From assembly GCA_002438065.1 (NCBI GenBank), contig DJSP01000063.1:1-9371 (forward strand): 9,371 nt of DNA, written 5' to 3'. Below the pieces are notes generated by a model that saw only the letters and a program-made list of their open reading frames with translations, did not search any database and had not been told where the DNA came from. Shown piece by piece: positions 1 through 6,683 of this stretch (position 1 is its first letter; each line of letters starts with the position of its first letter). This DNA comes from Caryophanales bacterium UBA6331 (lineage in GTDB: Bacteria > Bacillota_I > Bacilli_A > RF39 > UBA660). The translations under genes and the position numbers were made by a program.

Positions 1-4
1 ACTA

Positions 5-33
5 TTTACAAATGAAGGAATATAGTTTATAAT
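5..33 (+). promoter_or_regulatory. sigma-A type promoter P1
   Basis: TTTACA (5-10) and TATAAT (28-33) are separated by exactly 17 bases. The -35 box lies in CTATTTACA, repeated exactly at 4280-4288 in the second promoter. The -10 box runs into TATAATTATAA, also present at the third promoter (9355-9365). It lies about 45 bases before the first gene's ATG. In DNA this AT-rich -10 boxes arise by chance, but the exact spacing, shared -35 context and intergenic position make it credible. Confidence 0.75.
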
Positions 34-78
34 TATAAATGTAAATAAACAAAATATATTTTAAAGGAGATTATAATT

Positions 79-1101
79 ATGAAACAAACATTTATTGGTA
101 AAGGACTCAAAGGTTTAGTAAAAGGATCGCCTAATCTTAATGTACTTAATATATTGAGAACATTGATTGAAGATGGAAATTGTGAATGTTACATTCCATT
201 TGAATATTCAACAGAAAAGAAAACATCTAAAGATCCAAGAATACATTTTATGCCAATTGAGTCTGGTAAAAAAATAAAGGTAACTACTATTCAGTCAAAT
301 AAAGAAAGATTTAATTTTTCTATTACTGGAGAAGTTGATGTATATGTTGAATATGAAGGTGATGATGGAATCATTGAGCTATTTCCAAAAAAGATTTTTA
401 GAACATACACTGTAATTCGTGATGGTAAATTAACAATTGATTATATAATTGCTAAATTATCAGAAGAAACATTTAATGAACTTAGAAATGCAAATGTTTT
501 ATATTATAATGGTATAGAAGTTGCAAAACATCATAAATATGTACCAGAATTTTTATATAAAATTAAGTTAATAGATATTCCTCTTGTGTCATATGCATGG
601 GCTCAACCACAACAAATTGGTTTATATGCTAATTTAAATGAAGAAAATGTTTTGTCAAATACATTAACTGAAGTTAATAAAATTATTAAAGAATTTCAGG
701 CTAATGGACAAATAGTTCCAAGTGAGAATGAAAATTCAATTTATTATAATGAACCGTATCTTGGTGAAGAACGTAATGGTGATAAAATTGAATGTGAATG
801 TGTAACTTATGAAGTAAAGAATGAAAAAACAATCGATCAAGATTATATAGATATTGCAAATCAGGATATTGCTTCTGCAGTAAGAGTTAAGAAAACTATT
901 ACTAAACTTCTTAAAGATTTGAGATTTGTTGATAGATGCATTGTTATGGCAATTGAACTTAGTAGTACAAAAGGTAACTTTAATTGGTCAGAACCTAAAA
1001 TTACAGGAAGAACTATTTTGACTGAAAATAGAACAACTGAGGTACCTGGACTTGGAAGAATGTATGAGCTAACTAGAAAGTCATATAAAAAGATGTTTTA
1101 A
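79..1101 (+). CDS. hypothetical phage protein, 340 aa, function unknown
   Basis: I do not recognise this protein. The ATG is preceded by AAAGGAG with 9 bases between GGAG and the start, so the start is secure. No signal peptide, membrane segment or nucleotide-binding motif is visible. The N-terminus is basic and Gly-rich (GKGLKGLVKG, residues 8-17). The middle (about 60-180) looks like mixed alpha/beta with short acidic turns. A Lys-rich helical stretch follows near 255-285, and the C-terminal end (about 305-340) is basic (RTILTENRTTEVPGLGRMYE, then RKSYKKMF). The gene sits alone between a strong promoter and a strong hairpin, so its mRNA may be made separately from, and at a higher level than, the genes that follow. 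A soluble nucleic-acid-binding or structural role is possible, but that is only a guess. Confidence 0.85.
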   Translation: MKQTFIGKGLKGLVKGSPNLNVLNILRTLIEDGNCECYIPFEYSTEKKTSKDPRIHFMPIESGKKIKVTTIQSNKERFNFSITGEVDVYVEYEGDDGIIELFPKKIFRTYTVIRDGKLTIDYIIAKLSEETFNELRNANVLYYNGIEVAKHHKYVPEFLYKIKLIDIPLVSYAWAQPQQIGLYANLNEENVLSNTLTEVNKIIKEFQANGQIVPSENENSIYYNEPYLGEERNGDKIECECVTYEVKNEKTIDQDYIDIANQDIASAVRVKKTITKLLKDLRFVDRCIVMAIELSSTKGNFNWSEPKITGRTILTENRTTEVPGLGRMYELTRKSYKKMF

Positions 1102-1117
1102 TTAATATACTAAATTA

Positions 1118-1152
1118 ATTGAGGATATAATAAAAAGTGTTATATCCTCAAT
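1118..1152 (+). terminator. strong intergenic hairpin, possible terminator or processing site
   Basis: ATTGAGGATATAA (1118-1130) pairs perfectly with TTATATCCTCAAT (1140-1152), giving a 13-bp stem and a 9-base loop (1131-1139). It begins 16 bases after the stop of the first gene. The downstream stretch is AT-rich (ATATGTATTATT) but is not a clean T-run, so it may be a weak or partial terminator, an attenuator limiting read-through into the next gene, or an RNase III type site. No convincing promoter lies between it and the gene at 1180, which favours partial read-through. Confidence 0.6.
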
Positions 1153-1179
1153 ATATGTATTATTAAAGGAGTATAATAA

Positions 1180-1683
1180 ATGGATTTATTTAATGTTTCA
1201 CAAGAAAATCAACATTTATTAGAAATGGCTAATTTAGTTGGAAAAACAGTAAATACCGATGTTATTAATTTTTCATTTTATTTTTCTGATAAATTTGTAG
1301 CTAATCATGGAATTAGAGTTAAAATTATTTGGAATAGAAATAAAATGCAAGGTGATAATTCAGGATATTTAGAGTTACATGGTGATTATAAATATGAAAG
1401 TAGTAATGATTCTAAAAAAATATTAAATAAAGAAATAGAAAAAGCCAGGACATTTTTTCAAAAATATAAAATTTTATTTGCAGCAGTATGGGAATGTGAA
1501 TTGGATCCAAACTATGTAGTTGATTATTTACGAAAAAAAATAGATTTTAAAGAATTATTAAATGGATTTGATGAACTTGAAAATGATAACTTAAATGATT
1601 GGAAAAATATAAAACAGGCAAATAATATTTTAGATTTAGAAAAAATAGTACGTCAATATAAATTATTTAATATGAATGATTAA
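1180..1683 (+). CDS. conserved-looking phage hypothetical protein, 167 aa
   Basis: AAAGGAG (1165-1171) lies 8 bases before the ATG. The protein is soluble with no signal or membrane segment. Its most distinctive blocks are HGIRVKIIWN (residues 43-52), GYLELHGDY (62-70) and FFQKYKILFAAVWE (92-105). They are rich in aromatic and charged residues and look like a folded alpha/beta core followed by a helical C-terminal third (about 115-167). From memory these blocks resemble a small uncharacterised protein found in other Firmicutes phages, but I cannot name a family and no catalytic motif is evident. It opens the run of accessory genes after the 1118-1152 hairpin. Its N-terminus (LFxVxQ, then EMA) resembles that of the next gene. 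Confidence 0.85.
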   Translation: MDLFNVSQENQHLLEMANLVGKTVNTDVINFSFYFSDKFVANHGIRVKIIWNRNKMQGDNSGYLELHGDYKYESSNDSKKILNKEIEKARTFFQKYKILFAAVWECELDPNYVVDYLRKKIDFKELLNGFDELENDNLNDWKNIKQANNILDLEKIVRQYKLFNMND

Positions 1684-1700
1684 TAAAATGAGGTGTAAAT

Positions 1701-2175
1701 ATGTTAAATTTATTTGAAGTACTTCAAATGTACAATGAAATGGCTTATGAAAGAAAAAAAAGTTGTTAATAAATTTCAAGATAAAAATGAAAAAAGAATT
1801 TATCATTTAATGTATATTTTCTTTTTTAGAAATAATGAATCATGTGAACATTGGATTGATGAGGTAATTGCATTTACTGAAAATTCATATAGAGTAAAAC
1901 CAAAAAATAAGTTATTATCATTTAACGATATTTATAAATTAATTTGGTTAGAACCTAAAGATTTAGTTAATGTTGAGAATATAAATCGATTTTTAAATAT
2001 TGCATATAAGTCTAAAGGTTTGCCAAAAATAGAAAAATATTCTTTTAATAATTTATATAATTTTTTAAATGATTTTTTCAAATGGGTAAGTTTGGAATTA
2101 TCAAAATATGATTTAGTAGATAATATAGATACTAAAATAAAAGAATTATTAAATAAATATTCAACGGAGGATTGA
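1701..2175 (+). CDS. hypothetical protein with broken frame at an A8 run (about 157 aa if joined)
   Basis: The well-placed start is ATG 1701, behind GAGGTG (1690-1695), but that frame gives only 22 residues (MLNLFEVLQMYNEMAYERKK then SC) before TAA at 1767-1769. From the run of eight A at 1754-1761 the frame one base further on (codons gtt 1762, gtt 1765) stays open to TGA 2173-2175. Removing one A joins them into about 157 residues ending in a long helical, Asn/Lys-rich domain (…KELLNKYSTED). Alternatives are an internal start in the downstream frame (TTG 1714, ATG 1735 or ATG 1747), none with a good ribosome binding site, plus a 22-codon leader peptide. The break may be an assembly indel, a real mutation or transcriptional slippage. 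No function is recognised. Confidence 0.65.
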
Positions 2176-2185
2176 TTATTATATT

Positions 2186-2548
2186 ATGAAAGAATACACT
2201 AAAAAAGAAGCTAGTTTATTACAAGAAAAAGAAGTAGCTAAGTTGGTAAATGGTCAAGTTCAAGTTGCTTCAGGTGGAACGTCTCATGGTGGAGGAGATG
2301 TTTTAACAAATAAATGGTTTTTTGAATGCAAAACAGTAACTACAAACAAAGATAGTTATAGTGTAAAAAAATCAGTATTAAGTAAATTAAAAGAACAAAC
2401 ATTTGAACAATTAAAAGATTATGGGGTTTTAGCTTTTAGATTTTCTCCAGAAGATAAAGATTATTTTGTAATAGATAGCGATACTTTTAAATATATGATG
2501 CAATGCACTAATTATTGTGATAAAAATGAGGTGAAAATAAATGGATAA
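2186..2548 (+). CDS. PD-(D/E)XK superfamily nuclease (small phage endonuclease / possible Holliday junction resolvase)
   Basis: At 120 residues this is the size of a minimal single-domain restriction-like nuclease. The core motif is visible: a helix with Glu14/Glu16, then GGTSHGGGDV with Asp38, a short turn, and FECKT with Glu47 and Lys49 (D-x8-E-x-K). A further Lys/Ser-rich segment (SYSVKKSVLSKLKEQ, 57-71) and a final strand (VLAFRF, 81-86) follow, as in phage resolvase-like members. Such enzymes cut DNA with Mg2+, often at branches. The substrate cannot be read from sequence. GGAGG (2166-2170) is 15 bases before ATG 2186, which is long, but no alternative ATG, GTG or TTG lies in frame in between. 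The end overlaps the next gene by 8 bases. Confidence 0.8.
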   Translation: MKEYTKKEASLLQEKEVAKLVNGQVQVASGGTSHGGGDVLTNKWFFECKTVTTNKDSYSVKKSVLSKLKEQTFEQLKDYGVLAFRFSPEDKDYFVIDSDTFKYMMQCTNYCDKNEVKING

Positions 2549-2699
2549 TACTGAAAAATTATTTGAAAATTTACAAAAATTAAATGAAAAAGAAAAATTA
2601 ACAGATGAAGAATTAAATAAATATAGAAAAACGGAGATATATAAAAAAGCTTGTAAAATTTATGATGAATATAAAGAAGTGATGGAGGCTCTAAAATGA
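2541..2699 (+). CDS. small charged helical protein, 52 aa, candidate antitoxin
   Basis: ATG 2541 follows GAGGTG (2528-2533) at a good 7-base distance and reads 52 codons to TGA 2697-2699. It starts inside the last 8 bases of the nuclease gene and its stop overlaps the next start in an ATGA arrangement, so translation is probably coupled. The product (MDNTEKLFENLQKLNEKEKL onward) is almost entirely Lys, Glu, Asn and Leu and should be helical. It is not recognisably Phd-like, and I see no clear inhibitory (S/T)xxxE(G/N) motif of Fic antitoxins. Its role as antitoxin is inferred only from its size and its position directly before a Doc/Fic-type gene. It could equally be an unrelated small phage protein. 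Confidence 0.7.
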   Translation: MDNTEKLFENLQKLNEKEKLTDEELNKYRKTEIYKKACKIYDEYKEVMEALK

Positions 2700-3037
2700 A
2701 TAAATTAACTGAAGAAGATATTATAGGGTTAAATATTGCTGTTTGTGATAAAGTAAATGAAGAGTCTTTATTAATTAATAAAAATGGATTACTATCAGCT
2801 CTATCTATTTTAGATAATGATTATTATAATAATGAAAATGAACAAATTGCAGCATTTTTTAGATCTTTAATAATTAATCATCCATTTAAAGATGGTAATA
2901 AACGAACAGCTAATATTGCTATTATCATCATGAAAAAACCAACTTGTTCAAGAAATATATTAATAGACATTACAATGAAAATTGCAATGGGTGAATTAAA
3001 TGATTATTATGACATAGCTAAATTGTTATGGGGGTAA
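2696..3037 (+). CDS. doc: Doc/Fic family protein (death-on-curing type toxin)
   Basis: The Fic-fold signature is intact: HPFKDGNKR (residues 62-70) followed by TAN. Lys69 occupies the place where AMP-transferring Fic enzymes have the second Gly (HPFxxGNGR), as in Doc, which phosphorylates EF-Tu and stops translation. The preceding helices match Doc order: LTEEDIIGLNIAV (4-16), the NGLLSAL helix (30-36) and EQIAAFFRSLIINHPF (49-64). At 113 residues it is slightly shorter than P1 Doc (about 126), and the region after the motif is shortened. GGAGG (2684-2688) sits 7 bases before ATG 2696, and the start overlaps the stop of the 52-aa gene. In a phage it could be a plasmid-style toxin, a superinfection or host-takeover effector, or an inactive relic. 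The motif shows no inactivating change. Confidence 0.85.
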   Translation: MNKLTEEDIIGLNIAVCDKVNEESLLINKNGLLSALSILDNDYYNNENEQIAAFFRSLIINHPFKDGNKRTANIAIIIMKKPTCSRNILIDITMKIAMGELNDYYDIAKLLWG

Positions 3038-3042
3038 AATAA

Positions 3043-3537
3043 ATGAATAATGATAATAGTTTAAATCCTATTTTAAAAGCATGTGCAAATAGTAGAAAAG
3101 ATTTTTTACGTAATCAATTTACTGATTTATATAATCAATATAAAGAAGTTAGTAATATTTCAAAATTAAGTAAACATGAAGAATTTGATGCATCTTTAGC
3201 AATGAAAGAGTATAAACAAAAAATATTAAAAACTGAATATTCTGAAAAGTTTGATGAAATAAGACAAAATATGATGATAATGTCATATTATAAATATGGT
3301 CCATTAAAAGATAATTATGGTAATTATAAATGTATGAATGCAATTGAAAATTTAAAAATAAGATTACAAAAATATATAGATACTGGAAATACAGAATATC
3401 TTGCAGATGTTGCTAATTTTGCAATGATAGAATTTATGAATCCCCAAATTGAAGGCGCATGTTATAAACCTACAGATAATCCTGATTGTGAATTATCAGG
3501 TTTTAGTATAAATGAAATAAGAAATTTTGATAAATAA
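3043..3537 (+). CDS. phage hypothetical protein, helical, 164 aa, with YKYGP and NTEYLADVANFAMIEF motifs
   Basis: The start is ATG 3043, only five bases after the previous stop, with the weak purine run TGGGGGTAA as its ribosome binding site. The first 80 residues are helical and charged. The C-terminal half carries the recognisable part: SYYKYGPLKDNYGNY (81-95), a helix with AIENLKIRLQKYIDTGNTEYL (100-120), and DVANFAMIEFMNPQ (122-135), then a Cys/Asp-rich loop. From memory this C-terminal block recurs in uncharacterised Firmicutes phage proteins. The E-x2-x-D-x2-N pattern recalls all-helical nucleotide-hydrolase-like or nucleotide-modification-associated domains (DUF1599/MazG style), but that comparison is loose. 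No function is claimed. Confidence 0.8.
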   Translation: MNNDNSLNPILKACANSRKDFLRNQFTDLYNQYKEVSNISKLSKHEEFDASLAMKEYKQKILKTEYSEKFDEIRQNMMIMSYYKYGPLKDNYGNYKCMNAIENLKIRLQKYIDTGNTEYLADVANFAMIEFMNPQIEGACYKPTDNPDCELSGFSINEIRNFDK

Positions 3538-3550
3538 AAGGAGAATAAAT

Positions 3551-4258
3551 ATGGATTTTTCTAAAAATACTAACACAATAATTAATAATATGGGAATTAG
3601 TTCAACTTATGCTACAAGTGTAAGCCCAATTCTATCAGCAACTGATGATGCTCATACTTTGCAAGTAGATAATAGTGGAAATACTATGTATGCTGATACA
3701 AATGTATCAAATAATATTAATAAACAAAAGAAAGACATTAATGATATTAAAAAAGAATTAAATAAGAAATATGGTTTACCTAAATGTTATGAACCAATTA
3801 TTCATATTATAGAAGAAATGAATGAATTAAATAAAAAATTAATTAAAATTAGTAATGATAAAAATCTTAAAACTTTAGCAATTAATGATATTAAAGTTGA
3901 TGAAGTAAATGGTGTATTAATTATAAAATTTATGGATGGAGATGTTCAAAAAGCAGTTAGGGATTGTGGTGAACCTTTAGATTTTGATACTGCTATTTTA
4001 GTTTGTATTTGTAAACATTTAATGTCTGGTCAATCAAGTATGTATAATGCTATAAAATATATTAACAAATTTGATCGTTTACTTATGATGAAAGATGAAA
4101 TGAAAAAGATAATAGATAAACAAGTAATAGATCGTAAAAATAGAAAAAATGAAAAAAGAAAAATTAGAGAAGCTAAAAAGCGTGAAGAAAGAATAGAAGA
4201 AATGAAAGAAGCTTATATAAGAGCTACTAAAGAATCATTATTTTCATTTGAAAAATAA
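3551..4258 (+). CDS. phage protein with DG motif and charged coiled-coil tail, 235 aa
   Basis: ATG 3551 is chosen because AAAAGGAG (3536-3543) lies 7 bases upstream. An upstream in-frame extension to 3527 would overlap the previous gene and lacks a site. Residues 1-55 are Ser/Thr/Asn-rich and probably disordered. Residues 57-110 form a helical, possibly coiled-coil segment. Residues 116-160 (VDEVNGVLIIKFMDG, then DCGEPLDFDTAILVCICKHLM) match a pattern I recall from small phage proteins: strand, W/F-x-DG-x-T, an Asp/Glu-Phe-Asp turn and an amphipathic helix with Cys. The last 60 residues (175-235) are a very Lys/Arg/Glu-rich helix likely to bind nucleic acid or self-associate. The family has no known function. 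It is the last gene before the second promoter, and I see no clear terminator after it. Confidence 0.8.
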   Translation: MDFSKNTNTIINNMGISSTYATSVSPILSATDDAHTLQVDNSGNTMYADTNVSNNINKQKKDINDIKKELNKKYGLPKCYEPIIHIIEEMNELNKKLIKISNDKNLKTLAINDIKVDEVNGVLIIKFMDGDVQKAVRDCGEPLDFDTAILVCICKHLMSGQSSMYNAIKYINKFDRLLMMKDEMKKIIDKQVIDRKNRKNEKRKIREAKKREERIEEMKEAYIRATKESLFSFEK

Positions 4259-4282
4259 TTAATTAAAATTATGTTAAAACTA

Positions 4283-4311
4283 TTTACATTTATAATATTT
4301 TATGATATAAT
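4283..4311 (+). promoter_or_regulatory. sigma-A type promoter P2, extended -10
   Basis: TTTACA (4283-4288), a 17-base spacer and TATAAT (4306-4311), with TG at 4303-4304 giving an extended -10 (TGATATAAT). It lies in the 95-base gap before the ligase gene and should start the mRNA near 4318. The -35 context CTATTTACA equals that of the promoter at 5-33, and TATGATATAATTA is identical to the promoter at 9350-9362. This is the best-matching promoter in the window. Confidence 0.85.
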
Positions 4312-4353
4312 TAAATTATAAATTTATTCAATTAAGAAATGAGGATATAATAA

Positions 4354-6372
4354 ATGACTATCACTGAATTAGAAAATAAAATAATTCATTTAAGTCAGTG
4401 CTATTATGAAGGACATCCTGAATGTTCTGATGCTGAATTTGATGGATTACTTACTTATTTACAAAATGCAAATCCAAATTCTCCAATATTGTCTATGACT
4501 GGATATGGATATGATCCATATAAACAAGTTGGAGAAAAAGAACATCATTTATATGGAGATGTTATTGGAATATCTAAAAAACCTCGTGACGTGAATGACA
4601 TTCCAAAAGATTTCTTTAATACTAATATTATGATTTCTGCTAAGTTAGATGGATTATCTATGGTATGTTACTTTGTAAATGGTAAATTTACAAAAGCATT
4701 AACTAGAGGTAGAAATGGTATTGGAATTAATAGAACTGATAAGATAGAAAAAATATTAAATAGAGAATTAAAAATTCCAAATGGTTTTAATTTTACAGGT
4801 GCTATTAGGGGCGAGGTTTGTATTTCTAATAGTCAATGGGAAAATATGATTGCAAAAGGATTAATTGAAAAAGATAATCCAAGTGTTAATCCACGTAACG
4901 TTGCCGCAGGAATTATTGGTAGAGATGAAATTAATGATGATATTAATTTTGTAGATTTAGTATTTTATAAGGTAGTTGGATTTAATGATGACGATAATTC
5001 ATGGAATAAGATTTATAAAGAATCTATTTTAGAAAATAAAAAATATGATGTTAAATTTTTAAGAAAATTTATTAAAGAAGAATACATTGTAGATTATATT
5101 GAAGATAATGGTTCTCAATTAAATCAGAATGCTTTAGAAACACTTTATAATCGATTCAATAGTATTTATACATGTGATGGATGTGTTATTACTAAAAGTG
5201 ATAAAAATGTATCTAAACTTAATGATAAATATCAAAATAAAATTGCATTAGAAAATAATGAAATTGCTTATAAATTTGAAGGTGAAAAAGTAATAACAAC
5301 AATTGAAAATATTAGATGGAAAATGTCTAAAGGTAATAAAGCAATTCCTGTTATTAATGTTACTCCTATTGAATTATCAGGTGCTATTGTTCAAAATGCA
5401 TCAGCATATAATGCTAAATATATTTATGAAAATGATTTAGATATTGGATGTCAAGTAGAACTTACAAGGTCAGGTGAAGTAATACCCTATATTACTGGTA
5501 TTATTACAACATCAAACGGAACAGGAGTAGAAAAATTAAATAACATGTGTTGTCCATTCTGTGGAAATAAACTTGAATGGCAAGGTGTTGATTTAGTTTG
5601 TACTAATGTAGATTGTGCAAATAGAGATGAACAAAATCTTAAAGTATGGATTTCTAATATAGCTCAAATTGATGGAATTAGTGAAAAGTTAATATTTAAG
5701 TTTTTAGAAGAATTAAATATTAATTCATTAGAGGAATTATATTCTAAATCATATGAAGAATTAGAATATAAAAATGCACCTAATAATTCTCATAAAGGTA
5801 AATTTAATAAAGTATTATCTAAATTATTTAATGAATCTATAAATTGGTATAATGCTTTAATGGGATTGAATATTAAAATGCTTGGTGATAAAACTTCTAA
5901 AAAATTAGTTAATACTGAATTAATAACAATAATTAAAGAATTTTTAGAAACTGAAGATATATCATTGTTTGCAAATGAAGTAAATAAAAAATTAGTTAAT
6001 GTTGTAGGTCCTGCATTTATTGAAACATTATTAATTCCTGATTCATTAACTAAATTAAAAAATCTTAATTATATTAAAGATAGGTTATATCAAGATGAAA
6101 TTATAGAAACTAAAGAATTGATTCCGGTTGTAATTACTGGTAAATTGTCAATGCCACGTAAAAAGTTTGAAGAATATTTAAATGAAAATGGATATGAAGT
6201 AAAAGGTGCTATTACTAAAGAAGTAAAATATTTAATAACTGATAATCCACAATCAGGTAGTAGCAAAAATAAAAAGGCTGATGAATTAGGAATCGAAAAA
6301 ATAACTGAAGAACAAATTAGAAATATGATTGATTTTGATAAATCAAGTATTAGTTCTAATGATATACTTTAG
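4354..6372 (+). CDS. ligA: NAD+-dependent DNA ligase
   Basis: This seals nicks in DNA using NAD+. All LigA domains are present in 672 residues, the normal bacterial length. Domain Ia is at about 1-60 (YYEGHPECSDAEFDGLL). The adenylation domain has the nucleophile Lys97 in AKLDG (96-100), TRGRNGIGIN (117-126), GEVCIS (153-158) and NPRNVAAGIIGR (179-190). An OB fold spans about 305-390 (SGEVIP, 373-378), and a four-Cys zinc finger uses C400, C403, C416 and C421. Helix-hairpin-helix repeats follow at about 430-560, and a C-terminal BRCT domain at 586-661 (VITGKLSMPRKKFEEYL). No key residue is missing. The short linker near 320-330 (KMSKGNKA) departs from the usual RTG motif, suggesting a diverged phage copy. 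GAGG (4341-4344) is 9 bases before the ATG. It heads the P2 unit and pairs functionally with the flap nuclease at 8246. Confidence 0.98.
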   Translation: MTITELENKIIHLSQCYYEGHPECSDAEFDGLLTYLQNANPNSPILSMTGYGYDPYKQVGEKEHHLYGDVIGISKKPRDVNDIPKDFFNTNIMISAKLDGLSMVCYFVNGKFTKALTRGRNGIGINRTDKIEKILNRELKIPNGFNFTGAIRGEVCISNSQWENMIAKGLIEKDNPSVNPRNVAAGIIGRDEINDDINFVDLVFYKVVGFNDDDNSWNKIYKESILENKKYDVKFLRKFIKEEYIVDYIEDNGSQLNQNALETLYNRFNSIYTCDGCVITKSDKNVSKLNDKYQNKIALENNEIAYKFEGEKVITTIENIRWKMSKGNKAIPVINVTPIELSGAIVQNASAYNAKYIYENDLDIGCQVELTRSGEVIPYITGIITTSNGTGVEKLNNMCCPFCGNKLEWQGVDLVCTNVDCANRDEQNLKVWISNIAQIDGISEKLIFKFLEELNINSLEELYSKSYEELEYKNAPNNSHKGKFNKVLSKLFNESINWYNALMGLNIKMLGDKTSKKLVNTELITIIKEFLETEDISLFANEVNKKLVNVVGPAFIETLLIPDSLTKLKNLNYIKDRLYQDEIIETKELIPVVITGKLSMPRKKFEEYLNENGYEVKGAITKEVKYLITDNPQSGSSKNKKADELGIEKITEEQIRNMIDFDKSSISSNDIL

Positions 6373-6420
6373 AAATAAAATAAAAATATAATTGATTGTA
6401 ACAAAAAGGAGAATAAATGT

Positions 6421-6681
6421 ATGAATAATAATAACTCAAGTATGAATGATAGTTTTATTAAAGAAGCTGTATATGAAAAGTTTAAATCTGATTTCGCTAA
6501 TGAAGTTAAAGAAGCACTACTAAATGAAAAAGAAATTTGGATAGGTGACATTGGTTATCTTACAGTAGTATTGAAAAATCAAGGTACGAAATCAGGTGAT
6601 GTAATTAAATCTTGTAAATTTAAATTTATTCCATCTAAAAAGTTTAAAAAAGATGTTAATTCTAAAATGTTGGGTAAATAA
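6421..6681 (+). CDS. HU/IHF-like DNA-binding protein
   Basis: At 86 residues it is the size of HU (about 90). It has an N-terminal helical half (about 10-37), then the strand pair IWIGDIGYLTVVL (39-51), which lines up with the GFGTF turn of HU, and ends with FKFIPSKKFKKDVN (67-80), matching the HU tail (FkPSKkLKxxVN). The DNA-wrapping arm (52-64) is short and lacks the usual Asn-Pro tip, so DNA bending may be altered. A role in compacting phage DNA or assisting recombination is inferred. GGAG (6408-6411) is 9 bases before ATG 6421. ATG 6417 is closer but stops after three codons. It ends 2 bases before the resolvase gene. The remote similarity leaves some doubt. Confidence 0.7.
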   Translation: MNNNNSSMNDSFIKEAVYEKFKSDFANEVKEALLNEKEIWIGDIGYLTVVLKNQGTKSGDVIKSCKFKFIPSKKFKKDVNSKMLGK

Positions 6682-6683
6682 TT

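Noticed and set aside
1172..1177. TATAAT before the gene at 1180 (and likewise at 4346-4351)
   Set aside because: Both lie between the ribosome site and the start codon and have no matching -35 box; they are composition effects.
3149..3343. 64-codon open frame on the minus strand
   Set aside because: It lies wholly inside a plus-strand gene, encodes a low-complexity hydrophobic Tyr/Leu/Ile string typical of reversed AT-rich coding DNA, and has no convincing ribosome site.
3527..3550. Upstream extension of the gene at 3551
   Set aside because: It would overlap the previous gene and has no ribosome site, whereas AAAAGGAG is ideally spaced before ATG 3551.
6363..6392. TATACT with an 18-base spacer and TATAAT before the HU-like gene
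   Set aside because: The -35 box is poor, lies in the end of the ligase gene and lacks the context shared by the three accepted promoters; too weak in AT-rich DNA.
6417..6419. ATG just upstream of the HU-like gene
   Set aside because: It reads ATG TAT GAA then TAA, so it cannot encode the protein; ATG 6421 is in frame and well spaced.
6369..6551. 60-codon open frame on the minus strand
   Set aside because: Shadow of the HU-like gene and its leader; Ser/Phe/Leu low-complexity product in a region where every supported gene is on the plus strand.
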